Assembly: GCF_008638305.1 (NCBI RefSeq) | Contig: NZ_VTPZ01000001.1 | Location: 186,001 to 250,000, forward strand | Direction: 5' to 3' | From: Pseudomonas profundi | Lineage (GTDB): Bacteria > Pseudomonadota > Gammaproteobacteria > Pseudomonadales > Pseudomonadaceae | Length of the DNA: 64,000 nt | Shown: positions 11,390 to 20,498 of the stretch, piece by piece | How the letters are laid out: every line of letters starts with the position of its first letter | Position numbering within the stretch: the stretch's first letter is position 1 | Translations under genes and position numbers: made by a program | The notes under the pieces: generated by a model | Seen by the model: only the letters and a program-made list of their open reading frames with translations | Databases searched by the model: none | What the model was told of the DNA's origin: nothing

Positions 11390-11864
11390 AGCTGCGGTTA
11401 TTGCAGCCGGGGAAGATGGATGAACACTCGTCCTGCAGACGTTCCCCAGAAATACCGAGATAGAGGCTTAGCCAGGCCAAAACAGATGCCGGCGGCCACT
11501 ATGATCGACACCCTGTTTGCCACATGCGCAAACAGAATATAAACCCGCTCTCCGGAAAACGATGAGCGGCACCCGATTCAGATGGGTAAGTGTTTAGGTG
11601 GAGATGCACAGCTTCAGGATCATGTGACGAGCGCTGACACTTGCCATTTCATTGTGTCCCCGTTCCCAGTCCGGCTGATTCCTCCCTAAAGTATCGTTTC
11701 GCTGTACTCGCCACAGACTCAACTGTCGCCGCCAACGGGCGCGATATGAACTCTGAACAAGGGCAAGGTTTGGCCCAAGCAGAAACACACCTGACACCTA
11801 ACGGACGAGTCGCAGGTGCCGTACTCGTGTTTTCCAGAGAAGCACTGGAACACAACGGTACTTC
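11390..11864 (+). promoter_or_regulatory. Long 5' leader of rne mRNA
   Basis: About 475 bp without a convincing gene separate the predicted rne transcription start from its ATG. The leader opens with a small hairpin (GCTGC 11391-11395 with GCAGC 11403-11407) and holds another at 11545-11569 (CCGCTC / GAGCGG). RNase E controls its own mRNA through a structured leader in enteric bacteria, and a conserved rne leader motif (rne-II) has been described for Pseudomonas. This sequence is in the right place for that element, but I matched it by position only. Confidence 0.6.
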
Positions 11865-14800
11865 ATGAAAAGAATGCTGATCAACGCAACTCAACCCGAA
11901 GAGTTGCGAGTAGCCCTGGTAGATGGCCAGCGCCTGTACGACCTGGATATTGAATCCGGCGCACGCGAACAGAAGAAAGCCAACATCTATAAAGGCCGGA
12001 TCACTCGAGTAGAACCCAGCCTGGAAGCCGCTTTTGTCGATTTCGGCTCGGAGCGCCATGGCTTTCTCCCTCTCAAGGAAATCTCCCGCGAGTACTTCAC
12101 CAAACAGCCTGAAGGCCGCGTCAACATCAAGGAAGTGCTCAAGGAAGGCCAGGAAATCATTGTCCAGGTCGACAAGGAAGAGCGTGGCAACAAAGGCGCA
12201 GCACTAACCAGTTTCATCAGTCTGGCAGGCCGCTATCTGGTCCTGATGCCAAACAACCCCCGGGCCGGTGGTATCTCGCGCCGCATTGAAGGCGAAGAGC
12301 GCAACGAACTGCGCGAGGCCATAAACAGCCTGAACGTCCCGCCGGACATGGGCATGATCGTGCGTACCGCCGGTCTGGGCCGCAGCGCAGAAGAACTGCA
12401 ATGGGATCTCGACTACCTGCTTCAATTATGGGAAGCCGTCAAGTCCGCCTCCTCGGAGCGTAGCGCTCCGTTCCTGATCTATCAGGAAAGCAATGTCATT
12501 ATTCGTGCAATCCGCGACTACCTGCGCCAGGACATCGGCGAAGTCCTCATCGACAGCGAAACGGTGAAGGAAGAAGCACTCAACTTCATCAGCCAGGTGA
12601 TGCCGCAGTACGCCACCAAGGTCAAACTGTATGAAGACAGCGTGCCGCTGTTCAACCGTTTCCAGATTGAAAGCCAAATTGAAACGGCCTTCGAACGCGA
12701 AGTAAAACTACCCTCCGGCGGCTCGATAGTCATCGACCACACCGAAGCCCTGGTATCTATTGATATCAACTCGGCGCGTGCGACCAAGGGTACTGATATC
12801 GAAGACACCGCCTTACAGACCAACCTGGAAGCGGCAGAAGAAATCGCTCGCCAGCTGCGTCTGCGCGACATCGGCGGCTTGATCGTCATCGACTTCATCG
12901 ACATGAGCCCGGCAAAAAACCAGCGCGCAGTGGAAGAGCGCGTGCGCGAAAGCCTGGAGGCTGATCGCGCCCGGGTGCAGGTGGGTCGCATCTCGCGCTT
13001 TGGCCTGCTGGAGATGTCTCGCCAGCGTCTGCGCCCGTCACTTGGCGAAACCAGCGGCATTGTCTGCCCGCGTTGTAATGGCCGCGGCACCATCCGTGAC
13101 GTCGAATCACTGTCGCTTTCGGTGCTCCGCCTGATCGAGGAAGAAGCGCTTAAGGACCGTACTGCAGAAGTACGGGCACACGTGCCCATCGCTGTCGCCA
13201 CTTTCCTGCTCAACGAAAAGCGCGAAGCACTGGCCTTGACCGAAGCCCGGAACAAGGTTCGCGTTCTGATTCTGCCCAGCGAGCACATGGAAACGCCCCA
13301 TTTCGAAGTTCAGCGTCTGCGTGACGATCACGAATCGGTACTGAACGGCGAAACCAGCTACACCATGAGCGCAGATATTGTCGCCGAGGAGCCCGTGCCA
13401 GTCAGCCAGACTCGCGCCATTGTTCGTCAGGAAGCTGCGGTGAAGAGCATTTCCCCTTCCCGTCCAGCACCTACACCGGTTGCCCCGATTGCAGCCACCC
13501 AGGCGATTCACGAGACCCAGCCAGGCCTTTTCAAGGGTTTGATCAAATCACTGGTCAGTCTGTTTGCCAGCGATGAGGAGCCGGCCGAAGAGAGCAAGCC
13601 TGCCGCCGCAACAGCCACCCCAGAGCGCAAGCCACGCGAGAATAATCGCAGCAGCGAAGGACGCAGCAATACGCGCAACCGGCGTCAGCGCAGTGATCGC
13701 AGCGACAAGGCTCAGACCCCGCGCCCGCCGCGCCCTGAGCGTGCGCCCAAACCGGAGCGTGCCGAGCGCAATATCGAAGAACCGGCCGCCACTACGCAGG
13801 CGCCTGCCCCGGTTGAAAGCAAGCCAGCAGAAACCACTACGCGCCGTCGTCGCCGTAGCCAGGAGACAGCCAGCGAACCACGTGCACAGCAGGATACCGA
13901 AATCAACCGCAGCGCAGCGCCTGCAGAGCGTCGCCCCCAGCGCAACGAAGAAACGGCGGCTGCCATAGAAGAGCCGGTAACGGCTGAGGCTCAGGCTGAT
14001 GAAGCTGGTAACGAGGGTGACCGTCCGAAGCGCCGCTCGCGTAACAGTCAGCGTCGCCGCAACAACCGTCGCAGCCGCCCCGCTCAGGACGAGACTGCCG
14101 CAGAGAACAATGCGCAAACCGATGCAGAGTCTTCTGCCTCCACCCTGGACGCCTCTGACCCGAACAGCGATGTAGTGCCGGCGGCGGCAGCCATTGCTGC
14201 GACAGCCGCGATCGCGTCGTCAATCGGTGAGGAGCCGAAAACGGTGCCCGCGTCGCAAGACGAGGCGCAGTCAACTGATACAGCTAACCCACTTGAACAA
14301 GTCAAGATGCCTGTCGAAACCGGTCTGAACCAGACTGCAGTCAACGCCGAGCAATCGATTGAGAACGCAGTGGAAGCCTTCAGCCAGTCCAGCCGCCAGG
14401 ATTCAGACGAGGAGACTGACGGCACGCCCACTGTTCAGCCTGACTCCGTCCCGACGCCTGCCGCACCCGAGGCTGTCGCTGCACCGGCCGAGACAGATCG
14501 CCCGGCTACCCGGGTTAACGAGGAAGCGGTGGAAACTCCGGTACCCGAGACGAAGCCCGTCGCTGAGGAACCTGAGAAAGCCGAGCAGGCAGCCGATCCT
14601 GTGGCACAGGAGACTGAATCGCCCGCCGAGACAGCTGTCACGGAGCCCGTTGCGGCACCGCAGGTAACTGAGCCAGAAAAGGCAGCAGCACCAGAGCCCG
14701 TCTCCAAGCCGGCTCCGATGCTGACTGAAAGCGGCCGTGCCTACAACGATCCACGGGAAATCCGTCGTCGCCAGCAGGAAGCCAAGCGTCTTGCCGAAGA

Positions 14801-15251
14801 GCAGGCTCGCGAAGCTGAAAAACCTGCAGCAGAGCAGGCCGACACGCCACTCGAGACCGTCGAAGCCCCTGCTTCCGCCAACGCCACCGGCGATGATCAA
14901 CATCCGGATACTCATGTATTGGGCCAGCAGTTTGTCACACCAGAAGAATCGGCAACCGAGACTGCGAAGCCAACGCATGATGCCACTGGTGGCCAGGCGC
15001 ACCCTGCGACCAATGCGGTAGAACAGCAGCAGGACGTGCTGAATCGGACCGATCTGGAAACAACCGACGAGCTGCCGGAGCCGAGCGATGTAAAGGATCA
15101 TCCGGACACGCACGTCCAGGGCCAGCAGCGTGACGAAGCAGCCGAGGAACGTGCTTCATCCAGAACGCGGCCGACGCACGATGGCACAGGGAAGGAAGGT
15201 CATCCGGACACCCATGCGCTGGAGCAACAACAGGAAGAGCCCAAACAGTAA
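11865..15251 (+). CDS. rne: Ribonuclease E
   Basis: Essential endonuclease that starts mRNA decay and processes rRNA and tRNA, and scaffolds the degradosome at the inner membrane. At 1128 residues it is near the usual gamma size. The N-terminal half has the S1 domain, the DNase I-like catalytic region ([13 protein letters not shown] and VIDFIDM with the metal aspartates) and the zinc link CPRCNGRG. After residue about 530 the protein is low-complexity: an amphipathic segment ([14 protein letters not shown]) for membrane contact, arginine-rich blocks ([16 protein letters not shown]) for RNA binding, an Ala/Glu/Pro-rich linker, then [11 protein letters not shown] at about 960-970, a short motif known from Pseudomonas RNase E tails. 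The last 115 residues hold four 33-residue repeats marked by HPDTH...QQ. The ATG gives the conserved start [20 protein letters not shown]. Confidence 0.97.
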   Translation: MKRMLINATQPEELRVALVDGQRLYDLDIESGAREQKKANIYKGRITRVEPSLEAAFVDFGSERHGFLPLKEISREYFTKQPEGRVNIKEVLKEGQEIIVQVDKEERGNKGAALTSFISLAGRYLVLMPNNPRAGGISRRIEGEERNELREAINSLNVPPDMGMIVRTAGLGRSAEELQWDLDYLLQLWEAVKSASSERSAPFLIYQESNVIIRAIRDYLRQDIGEVLIDSETVKEEALNFISQVMPQYATKVKLYEDSVPLFNRFQIESQIETAFEREVKLPSGGSIVIDHTEALVSIDINSARATKGTDIEDTALQTNLEAAEEIARQLRLRDIGGLIVIDFIDMSPAKNQRAVEERVRESLEADRARVQVGRISRFGLLEMSRQRLRPSLGETSGIVCPRCNGRGTIRDVESLSLSVLRLIEEEALKDRTAEVRAHVPIAVATFLLNEKREALALTEARNKVRVLILPSEHMETPHFEVQRLRDDHESVLNGETSYTMSADIVAEEPVPVSQTRAIVRQEAAVKSISPSRPAPTPVAPIAATQAIHETQPGLFKGLIKSLVSLFASDEEPAEESKPAAATATPERKPRENNRSSEGRSNTRNRRQRSDRSDKAQTPRPPRPERAPKPERAERNIEEPAATTQAPAPVESKPAETTTRRRRRSQETASEPRAQQDTEINRSAAPAERRPQRNEETAAAIEEPVTAEAQADEAGNEGDRPKRRSRNSQRRRNNRRSRPAQDETAAENNAQTDAESSASTLDASDPNSDVVPAAAAIAATAAIASSIGEEPKTVPASQDEAQSTDTANPLEQVKMPVETGLNQTAVNAEQSIENAVEAFSQSSRQDSDEETDGTPTVQPDSVPTPAAPEAVAAPAETDRPATRVNEEAVETPVPETKPVAEEPEKAEQAADPVAQETESPAETAVTEPVAAPQVTEPEKAAAPEPVSKPAPMLTESGRAYNDPREIRRRQQEAKRLAEEQAREAEKPAAEQADTPLETVEAPASANATGDDQHPDTHVLGQQFVTPEESATETAKPTHDATGGQAHPATNAVEQQQDVLNRTDLETTDELPEPSDVKDHPDTHVQGQQRDEAAEERASSRTRPTHDGTGKEGHPDTHALEQQQEEPKQ

Positions 15252-15262
15252 TCGGGCTTCAT

Positions 15263-15294
15263 AAAAAAGGGGATGCTTCGGCATCCCCTTTTTT
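15263..15294 (+). terminator. Intrinsic terminator after rne
   Basis: A perfect 14-bp stem (AAAAAAGGGGATGC / GCATCCCCTTTTTT) closes on a TTCG tetraloop and runs into a T tract 11 bp beyond the rne stop. The A/T-flanked stem could also stop minus-strand transcripts coming from the murB side. Confidence 0.95.
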
Positions 15295-15331
15295 GTGGCC
15301 ACGTTTTTTAAGCCCCACCGCGACCCTGCGC

Positions 15332-15380
15332 CTAGTTGGCTAGTTGGCTAGTTGGCTAGTTGGCTAGTTGGCTAGTTTGG
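15332..15380 (+). repeat. 8-bp tandem repeat (CTAGTTGG)
   Basis: Five exact CTAGTTGG units and a sixth with one inserted T (CTAGTTTGG) lie head to tail between the rne terminator and the left end of the inverted-repeat element. Such simple arrays vary in length by slippage. No reading frame or promoter uses it, and its function is unknown. Confidence 0.95.
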
Positions 15381-15395
15381 AGCCGAGGGCTTAAG

Positions 15396-15830
15396 GCTGG
15401 AAGCTGGAAGCTGGAAGGGCTAGGTTAGCGTTGATGGTTGATCCTTTGCGCTCGATCGGGCGACGAAAAGAGCAAAATTTTAGCGTCCCAGCTCATTGCA
15501 ACTCATGTTTGAGGCGCGACAGCGCGCCGCCGAAGGTGGGGTGAAATCTCCCGGGTAAAACTATGCTCTACCAGAGCGCTGCGCCCCCTGGGGCTGTAGA
15601 GCGCCTGCTCTACGGCAAACCGTCGCGCGCACAAACCTCACGATCGCCACTCGCAGCAGCGTGTCGATGTGTGGCTCCGTGCAAACCCAGCGTCGAGCAG
15701 GCACTCGACACACCCAGGAGACACACTCGCCCACCGCGGGCGGCCTACCCTTTCGTCGCCCGAACGAGCCCAAAAAACCAACCAACAACTCCGATCTCAC
15801 CCTTCCAGCTTCCAGCTTCCAGCTTCCAGC
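15396..15830. repeat. 435-bp MITE-like element with long terminal inverted repeats
   Basis: The left end has three GCTGGAA units (15396-15416) and the right end four in inverse orientation (15803-15830). The next 52 bp inward on each side (15417-15468 and 15751-15802) match as inverted repeats at about 40 of 52 positions without gaps, ending in a perfect 12-bp pair (CGGGCGACGAAA / TTTCGTCGCCCG). The interior of about 280 bp has a GTAGAGC-gcct-GCTCTAC hairpin at 15596-15613 and no convincing gene or transposase. The structure looks like a miniature non-autonomous mobile element. Its right end lies within the 3' end of murB. No obvious target-site duplication was found. Confidence 0.75.
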
Positions 15831-16855
15831 TCTCGTCGGCCGATTAACAACGGTTCCATCTCCAGCATTACGCCAAAACGTTGCTGGATATCCGATTGGA
15901 TCCGGGCGGCGAGTCCCATTATCTCCTCTCCCCTCGCCCCACCGTAATTCACCAATACCAGTGCCTGCTCCCGGTGTACGCCAGCGTCTCCATCGCGGTA
16001 GCCTTTCCAGCCCGCCTGATCAATCAGCCAACCGGCAGCCAACTTGTAACGCCCATCCGATTGGACAAAGGTCGGCAAGCCCGGCCAGCTGCGCTGCAGT
16101 TGCGTGGCCTGCTCAGCCGACACCAGCGGGTTCTTGAAGAAACTACCCGCGTTAGCCAGCTGCGAGGGATCTGGCAGTTTGGAACGACGAATCTGGCATA
16201 CCAGCTCGCTGACAACCCGGGCATCGGCGCGCTGCAAACCAGTCGCCCGCCAGGCATTGGCGAGCGGTCCGTACTCAAGCTTCGGGTGGGGCACTGACGA
16301 CAGGCGCAGCCGGAGTCGCAGGATAACGTAACGACCCGGCTCTTTTTTGAACAGGCTGTCGCGGTAGGCAAACCGGCATTGCTCACGGTAAAGCCGGCAG
16401 ATCACTGCAGTGCGCCTGTCATACACCTCGACGCTTTCGAAAACATCCTCCAACTCTACGCCATAGGCGCCAATATTCTGTACCGGCGCGGCGCCAGCAG
16501 TGCCTGGTATGAGAGAAAGGTTTTCCAGGCCACACAAGCCAAGATCCAGGGACCAGTTGACCAGCGCATGCCAGTTCTCCCCTGCTTCTGCTTCGACTAT
16601 CACATCCTGGCCGCTACGCGAGACCACGCGGCGGCCACGGCTGCGCATAGCCAGCACCAGGCCCGGAACGGGTGCGGCCAGCACCAGGTTGCTGCCACCT
16701 CCAAGGAGGGTTACCGGCCACGCGTGCCTGTTCGCAAGGGATAAGGCTTCCAGCAATTGTCTGTCGTTATCCACAAATGCCAGCCGCTCGGCACGCTCGC
16801 TGATACCGAAGGTATTGTGCGTACGCAGGTCAGCGTTGGCGATCACTTCAAACAT
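15797..16855 (-). CDS. murB: UDP-N-acetylenolpyruvoylglucosamine reductase
   Basis: FAD enzyme that reduces enolpyruvyl-UDP-GlcNAc to UDP-MurNAc, the second committed step of peptidoglycan synthesis. The 352 residues show the FAD-binding LGGGSNLVL, GLENLSLIPGTAGAAPVQNIGAYG, the active-site YRDSLFK, the catalytic serine in NAGSFFKNP and the terminal glutamate region MLEMEPLLIG; this is the type I form. The family normally ends soon after that last motif, but here a tail RRELEAGSWKLEG follows, encoded by the GCTGGAA repeats of the adjacent inverted-repeat element. ATG 16855 lies 2 nt after the phosphatase stop. Activity is probably kept, since the added tail is short. Confidence 0.94.
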   Translation of the reverse strand: MFEVIANADLRTHNTFGISERAERLAFVDNDRQLLEALSLANRHAWPVTLLGGGSNLVLAAPVPGLVLAMRSRGRRVVSRSGQDVIVEAEAGENWHALVNWSLDLGLCGLENLSLIPGTAGAAPVQNIGAYGVELEDVFESVEVYDRRTAVICRLYREQCRFAYRDSLFKKEPGRYVILRLRLRLSSVPHPKLEYGPLANAWRATGLQRADARVVSELVCQIRRSKLPDPSQLANAGSFFKNPLVSAEQATQLQRSWPGLPTFVQSDGRYKLAAGWLIDQAGWKGYRDGDAGVHREQALVLVNYGGARGEEIMGLAARIQSDIQQRFGVMLEMEPLLIGRRELEAGSWKLEG

Positions 16856-16857
16856 GA

Positions 16858-17340
16858 TTAGCTGGCCGTGGTCGCTGAGGAGTATTCACCCAGGCTTGCC
16901 AGCAGACCCTGCGATGCGCGCTCAAGCATGTCGAGGACACCCTCAAAGCCTTGGTCGCCGCCATAATAGGGATCCGGAATTTCCTCGCCGTCATTCGGGG
17001 CGTAACTCATGAACAAGCGGATTTTCGCGGCGCAGTCTGCTGGTGCGCGACGCAACAGCTCCTGCAGGTTGCTATGGTCCGCAGCGAGGATCAGATCAAA
17101 CTCAGCAAAATCACTGTCGGCCACCGCCCTGGCGCTCAATGTGCTGATATCCACGCCGCGACGTGAGGCTGCAGCGATGGCGCGGCGATCCGGCGGTTTT
17201 CCCACGTGATAGTCAGCGGTACCTGCAGAACCCACCGCGACATCGCTGGCCAGCTCACTGCTCGCCAACAACTTTTCAAACACACCCTGTGCTGACGGGG
17301 AGCGACAAATATTGCCCAGACAAACGAACAACACCCGCAT
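16858..17340 (-). CDS. Low molecular weight protein-tyrosine phosphatase
   Basis: Cytoplasmic phosphatase of 160 residues. The P-loop Cx5RS is seen in VCLGNICRSPSA near the N-terminus and the general-acid aspartate in DPYYGG towards the C-terminus. An upstream extension of the frame is discarded: ATG at 17340 yields the family start [15 protein letters not shown] and shares one base with the kdsB stop (TAATG), so it is translationally coupled to kdsB. It lies between kdsB and murB as in other pseudomonads. The physiological substrate is unknown. Confidence 0.92.
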   Translation of the reverse strand: MRVLFVCLGNICRSPSAQGVFEKLLASSELASDVAVGSAGTADYHVGKPPDRRAIAAASRRGVDISTLSARAVADSDFAEFDLILAADHSNLQELLRRAPADCAAKIRLFMSYAPNDGEEIPDPYYGGDQGFEGVLDMLERASQGLLASLGEYSSATTAS

Positions 17341-18098
17341 TACAGGGCACCTAGTACGGCACGGACGCGATCCAGGTCGGCCGCCGTATCGACTCCGGCC
17401 GGCGGAATCTCGCAGGCCTCGGCAACATGGATCCGGCAACCGAACCAGAGCGCGCGCAGCTGTTCCAGGGCTTCGGCTGTCTCCAGCGGGCTCGCTGGCC
17501 AGCCCACATAGTCGTGCAGGAAGCTGACCTTGTAGGCATAAAGGCCAATGTGTCGCTGAAAAGGGACACCTTCCGGGAGCGCCTGAGGTTTGTTTGCAAA
17601 CTGATCACGGCACCAGGGGATGGGGGCCCTGCTGAAATACAGTGCGAACCCCCGGTTGTCAGTCACTACCTTGACCGCATTCGGATTGAATAAGGTGTCG
17701 ATATCCGTGAGCGGTTCGGAGAGCGTCGCGATACTTGCCTCAGGAAACTGAAGCAGATTGCCCGCCACCTGATCGATCAGTGCAGGCGGAACCAGCGGCT
17801 CATCGCCCTGGACGTTCACCACACAGGCATTGTCATCCAGGCCAAGCTGAGTGACCACTTCCTGTAGCCGGTCGGTGCCGGAGGGATGGTCAGCGCGGGT
17901 CATGATCACGTCGGCACCGAAACCGCGACAGGCGTCAGCGATGCGTTGATCATCGGTCGCCACTGTCACGCTCTCGGCCTGGCTTTTGCGGGCTTGATTC
18001 CAGACATGCTCAATCATTGGTTTGCCGGCAATGTCCTGCAGCGGCTTGCCCGGCAAACGCGTGGACGCATAGCGCGCCGGGATAATGACGTGGTACAT
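17340..18098 (-). CDS. kdsB: 3-deoxy-manno-octulosonate cytidylyltransferase
   Basis: Activates Kdo with CTP to CMP-Kdo for the LPS inner core. Motifs include the nucleotidyltransferase start [17 protein letters not shown], the block [17 protein letters not shown] and HIGLYAYK. The frame extends to ATG 18119, but ATG 18098 (252 residues, [10 protein letters not shown]) fits the family length and begins 1 nt beyond the stop of the upstream Trm112-like gene. With lpxK upstream it forms an LPS-synthesis operon that continues into the phosphatase and murB. Confidence 0.95.
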   Translation of the reverse strand: MYHVIIPARYASTRLPGKPLQDIAGKPMIEHVWNQARKSQAESVTVATDDQRIADACRGFGADVIMTRADHPSGTDRLQEVVTQLGLDDNACVVNVQGDEPLVPPALIDQVAGNLLQFPEASIATLSEPLTDIDTLFNPNAVKVVTDNRGFALYFSRAPIPWCRDQFANKPQALPEGVPFQRHIGLYAYKVSFLHDYVGWPASPLETAEALEQLRALWFGCRIHVAEACEIPPAGVDTAADLDRVRAVLGAL

Positions 18099-18099
18099 A

Positions 18100-18285
18100 T
18101 CAGCGATCCAGCCGTTCATCTGCGTCGAGCGACCGCGCCTCGCTCTCCAGCATCACCGGGATACCGTCGCGAACCGGAAATGCCAGACCATCAGCGCGAC
18201 ACCAAAGCTCGGTCTTGTCGCTGTTCTGGACCAGCGGACCCTTGCATAGGGGGCAGGCGAGAATATCAAGCAGTTTGGGATCCAT
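18100..18285 (-). CDS. ycaR: Trm112-like zinc-binding protein (YcaR family)
   Basis: Small 61-residue protein of the UPF0434/Trm112 family, found between lpxK and kdsB in many gammaproteobacteria. It shows a C-x2-C pair in [10 protein letters not shown], a third cysteine in LWCRAD and the closing [13 protein letters not shown]. Eukaryotic Trm112 activates methyltransferases; the bacterial role is not established. The start ATG 18285 has AGGAG 7 nt upstream. The much longer open frame before it is not coding. Confidence 0.9.
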   Translation of the reverse strand: MDPKLLDILACPLCKGPLVQNSDKTELWCRADGLAFPVRDGIPVMLESEARSLDADERLDR

Positions 18286-18305
18286 GGTACGACTCCTGGG
18301 AAAGG

Positions 18306-19313
18306 TTAATAAGCAGCGCCAAGCCTGGCGTCCAGCGCCCCGGCGAAGGCGTCGCTCAGCTCGGCGTCGACAGCCAGATACCACCAGCTGGCCTGTGCAA
18401 AACCGATGCATTTGACAGCGTCTTTTTCGGTCATGATTACCGGCAGGGCTGCATCCAGCCCGGCAAAACTGTCGGCATTGTAATCGGCATGATCGCCAAA
18501 GGCATACTCTCGAGGGCTGAAAGACAGGCCTTTCAGGGTATCGAAGAAACGGCTCGGGTTACCGATACCTGCGACAGCGCTGATCTCCCTGCCGTGCGGC
18601 CAGCTTTCGATACTGCAGCGTTCTCCTGTAAGCAGATTCACCAGCGCAGCGGGTCGCAGTTGCATTGCGAAACCGTCAGGGCGGTCGAACTCGGCGCCGT
18701 TGCGGATAACAAAGTCGACGGAATCGAGCCGTTCCGCGGGTTCGCGCAGGGGGCCTTCCGGCAAACACCGCGCATTTCCCAGGCCACGCGCAGCATCAAT
18801 CAGCGCCAGCTCAAGCGTGCGGCCCATCCGGTAGTGCTGCAATCCATCATCACTGATAATCAGGTCGACATTCCGCTGGGCCAACAATTGCCTGGCCGCG
18901 CGTGAGCGATCAGGGTCGATGACAACCGGGACATTGCAGCGCCGAGCTACCAGCAGCGGCTCATCCCCGACCTGCTCGGACGTATCGAGCGCAGCGTCGA
19001 TCAGCCAGGGAAGCGACGGCGGAGCCGCACCGTAGCCACGGCTGATGACGCCGGGGCTAAACCCCCGGCGCTGGAAATGCTCAATCAACCAGATAGTCAT
19101 CGGGGTCTTGCCGGTGCCGCCCAGGGTGATATTGCCAACCACGATCAGGGGAACAGGCGGCTTCCAGCTGACAGCGGGATCAGAGAGATACGAGCGGCGA
19201 CGGCGGACCGCCACCGCTCGATATAGCATGGACAAAGGTCGCAGCAGCTTCAGCCAGGCGTGCCCTTCATACCAGGCACGCAGCATGAACTGTTCGAGCG
19301 ACAGCTGTTTCAC
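18306..19313 (-). CDS. lpxK: Tetraacyldisaccharide 4'-kinase
   Basis: Inner-membrane P-loop kinase that phosphorylates the 4' position of the lipid A precursor, giving lipid IVA. The 335 residues have an N-terminal hydrophobic helix that sits on the membrane, the Walker [21 protein letters not shown], and [18 protein letters not shown] at 19313 overlaps the exbD stop as GTGA and gives the usual N-terminus ending in LRAWYEGH. It belongs to the exbB-exbD-lpxK-ycaR-kdsB cluster. Confidence 0.95.
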   Translation of the reverse strand: MKQLSLEQFMLRAWYEGHAWLKLLRPLSMLYRAVAVRRRRSYLSDPAVSWKPPVPLIVVGNITLGGTGKTPMTIWLIEHFQRRGFSPGVISRGYGAAPPSLPWLIDAALDTSEQVGDEPLLVARRCNVPVVIDPDRSRAARQLLAQRNVDLIISDDGLQHYRMGRTLELALIDAARGLGNARCLPEGPLREPAERLDSVDFVIRNGAEFDRPDGFAMQLRPAALVNLLTGERCSIESWPHGREISAVAGIGNPSRFFDTLKGLSFSPREYAFGDHADYNADSFAGLDAALPVIMTEKDAVKCIGFAQASWWYLAVDAELSDAFAGALDARLGAAY

Positions 19314-19741
19314 TGACCGTCGCCCGCCTCCAGCTCGCTGGTGGTCAGTCGCAGGCGGCTGAAGCCCAGCTGCCCTGCCGCGTCCATAACGGTAATCACC
19401 GACTGGTGCGATGCCTTACCGTCTGCAGTGATCACAACGGGCAGGCTGGTATCGCCGGCCGACTCGCGCTGCAGCGCACCTTTGATGGTATCCAGTCCCG
19501 GAGCCAGCAGCGTTTTATCGTTGATCGCTACCTCTCCAGTCGCTGAAATCGTCAGTTCGATCTGCTGCGCGCGGCTTTCGACCGGATTACCCGAAGCAGC
19601 CTCGGGCAGGTCCAGCTCCAACTGCGTTTCCCGGGTAAAGGTGGTCGATACCATGAAGAAAATCAGCAGCAAAAACACTACGTCAATCAGCGGAGTCAGG
19701 TTGACGCTGATCTCCTCGGGTCGCGTACGCCGGAAGTTCAC
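19310..19741 (-). CDS. exbD: ExbD/TolR-family membrane protein
   Basis: Proton-channel partner of an ExbB-type protein, with one N-terminal membrane helix and a periplasmic domain. The 143 residues carry the transmembrane aspartate in VNLTPLIDVVFLLLIFFMV and a periplasmic C-terminal part (LPVVITADGKASHQSVITVMDAAGQ). GTG at 19741 is 2 nt from the exbB stop, and the 3' end overlaps lpxK. No tonB is adjacent, so the energised partner is unknown; position beside lpxK is conserved in pseudomonads, where the pair is named exbB/tolQ and exbD. Confidence 0.9.
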   Translation of the reverse strand: MNFRRTRPEEISVNLTPLIDVVFLLLIFFMVSTTFTRETQLELDLPEAASGNPVESRAQQIELTISATGEVAINDKTLLAPGLDTIKGALQRESAGDTSLPVVITADGKASHQSVITVMDAAGQLGFSRLRLTTSELEAGDGQ

Positions 19742-19743
19742 GG

Positions 19744-20418
19744 TCAGGCTCCCTTGCGAACGCTGCCGGGACGCAACGGAGCGCCATCCTGGGCGGCCGC
19801 CGACGCATCGACATCACGATTACCCTGGATGACTTCAACCAGTTTGGTGGCTTCCTGCTCCATGGCAATCACCAATTCATCGATGCGGCGCATCAGAAAC
19901 CGATGAAAGAACAGGGCCGGAATTGCTACGGTGAGGCCCGCCGCGGTGGTCATCAACGCCTTGGAGATGCCCCCGGCGAGCACACCCGTATTACCGGTAC
20001 CCTGCGCCATGATCGCGCTGAACACATCGATCATGCCGACTACCGTGCCAAGCAGACCCAGCAAGGGCGTAATGGCTGCGATGGTGCCAAGCGTGCTGAG
20101 GTAGCGCTCCATCTCGTGAATCACCTTGCCGGCCGATTCCTGGATGCTTTCCTTCATGATCTCCCGGCCATGACGGGAGTTGGCCAGGCCCGCAGCGAGG
20201 ACCTCGCCCAGGGGTGAGTCGGCACGGAGTGTCTTCAGTTTTACCGAATCCAGCTGGCCTTCCTTGACCCAGCGCCAGACCTGCCCGAGCAGGCTTGGCG
20301 GTGCGACCTTGCTGCTGCGCAGCGTCCACAGTCGCTCTATTACAATGGCGACGGCAATTACCGATGACACCAGAATTGGCAACATTAGCCAACCACCCGC
20401 ACTGATCAATTCCCACAC
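19744..20418 (-). CDS. exbB: ExbB/TolQ-family proton channel protein
   Basis: Inner-membrane MotA/TolQ/ExbB family protein using the proton gradient with ExbD. The three membrane segments are visible: WLMLPILVSSVIAVAIVI, then TLGTIAAITPLLGLLGTVVG and a third with the conserved ALMTTAAGLTVAIPAL. The frame opens further upstream at 20490, but GTG at 20418 is taken because GGAGG lies 8 nt before it and the protein then starts (M)WELISAGGWLMLP like its relatives (224 residues). It is first of the exbB-exbD-lpxK-ycaR-kdsB run, downstream of comEC. Confidence 0.91.
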   Translation of the reverse strand: MWELISAGGWLMLPILVSSVIAVAIVIERLWTLRSSKVAPPSLLGQVWRWVKEGQLDSVKLKTLRADSPLGEVLAAGLANSRHGREIMKESIQESAGKVIHEMERYLSTLGTIAAITPLLGLLGTVVGMIDVFSAIMAQGTGNTGVLAGGISKALMTTAAGLTVAIPALFFHRFLMRRIDELVIAMEQEATKLVEVIQGNRDVDASAAAQDGAPLRPGSVRKGA

Positions 20419-20498
20419 AAGCGATCCCTCCCCCAAATGGTTGAATACTCTAGCACAGACCGCGTATACCGCGGCCCCGGCGGATATCAAGTGCTGGA

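Noticed and set aside
15561-15847. Short open frames within the inverted-repeat element
   Set aside because: Low-complexity Pro/Arg/Ser products created by the repeats; no ribosome-binding site and no similarity to transposases.
19310-20418. Tol-Pal or TonB system locus
   Set aside because: Only exbB- and exbD-like genes are present; no tolA, tolB, pal or tonB lies in the window, and the pair belongs to the conserved lpxK-kdsB neighbourhood.
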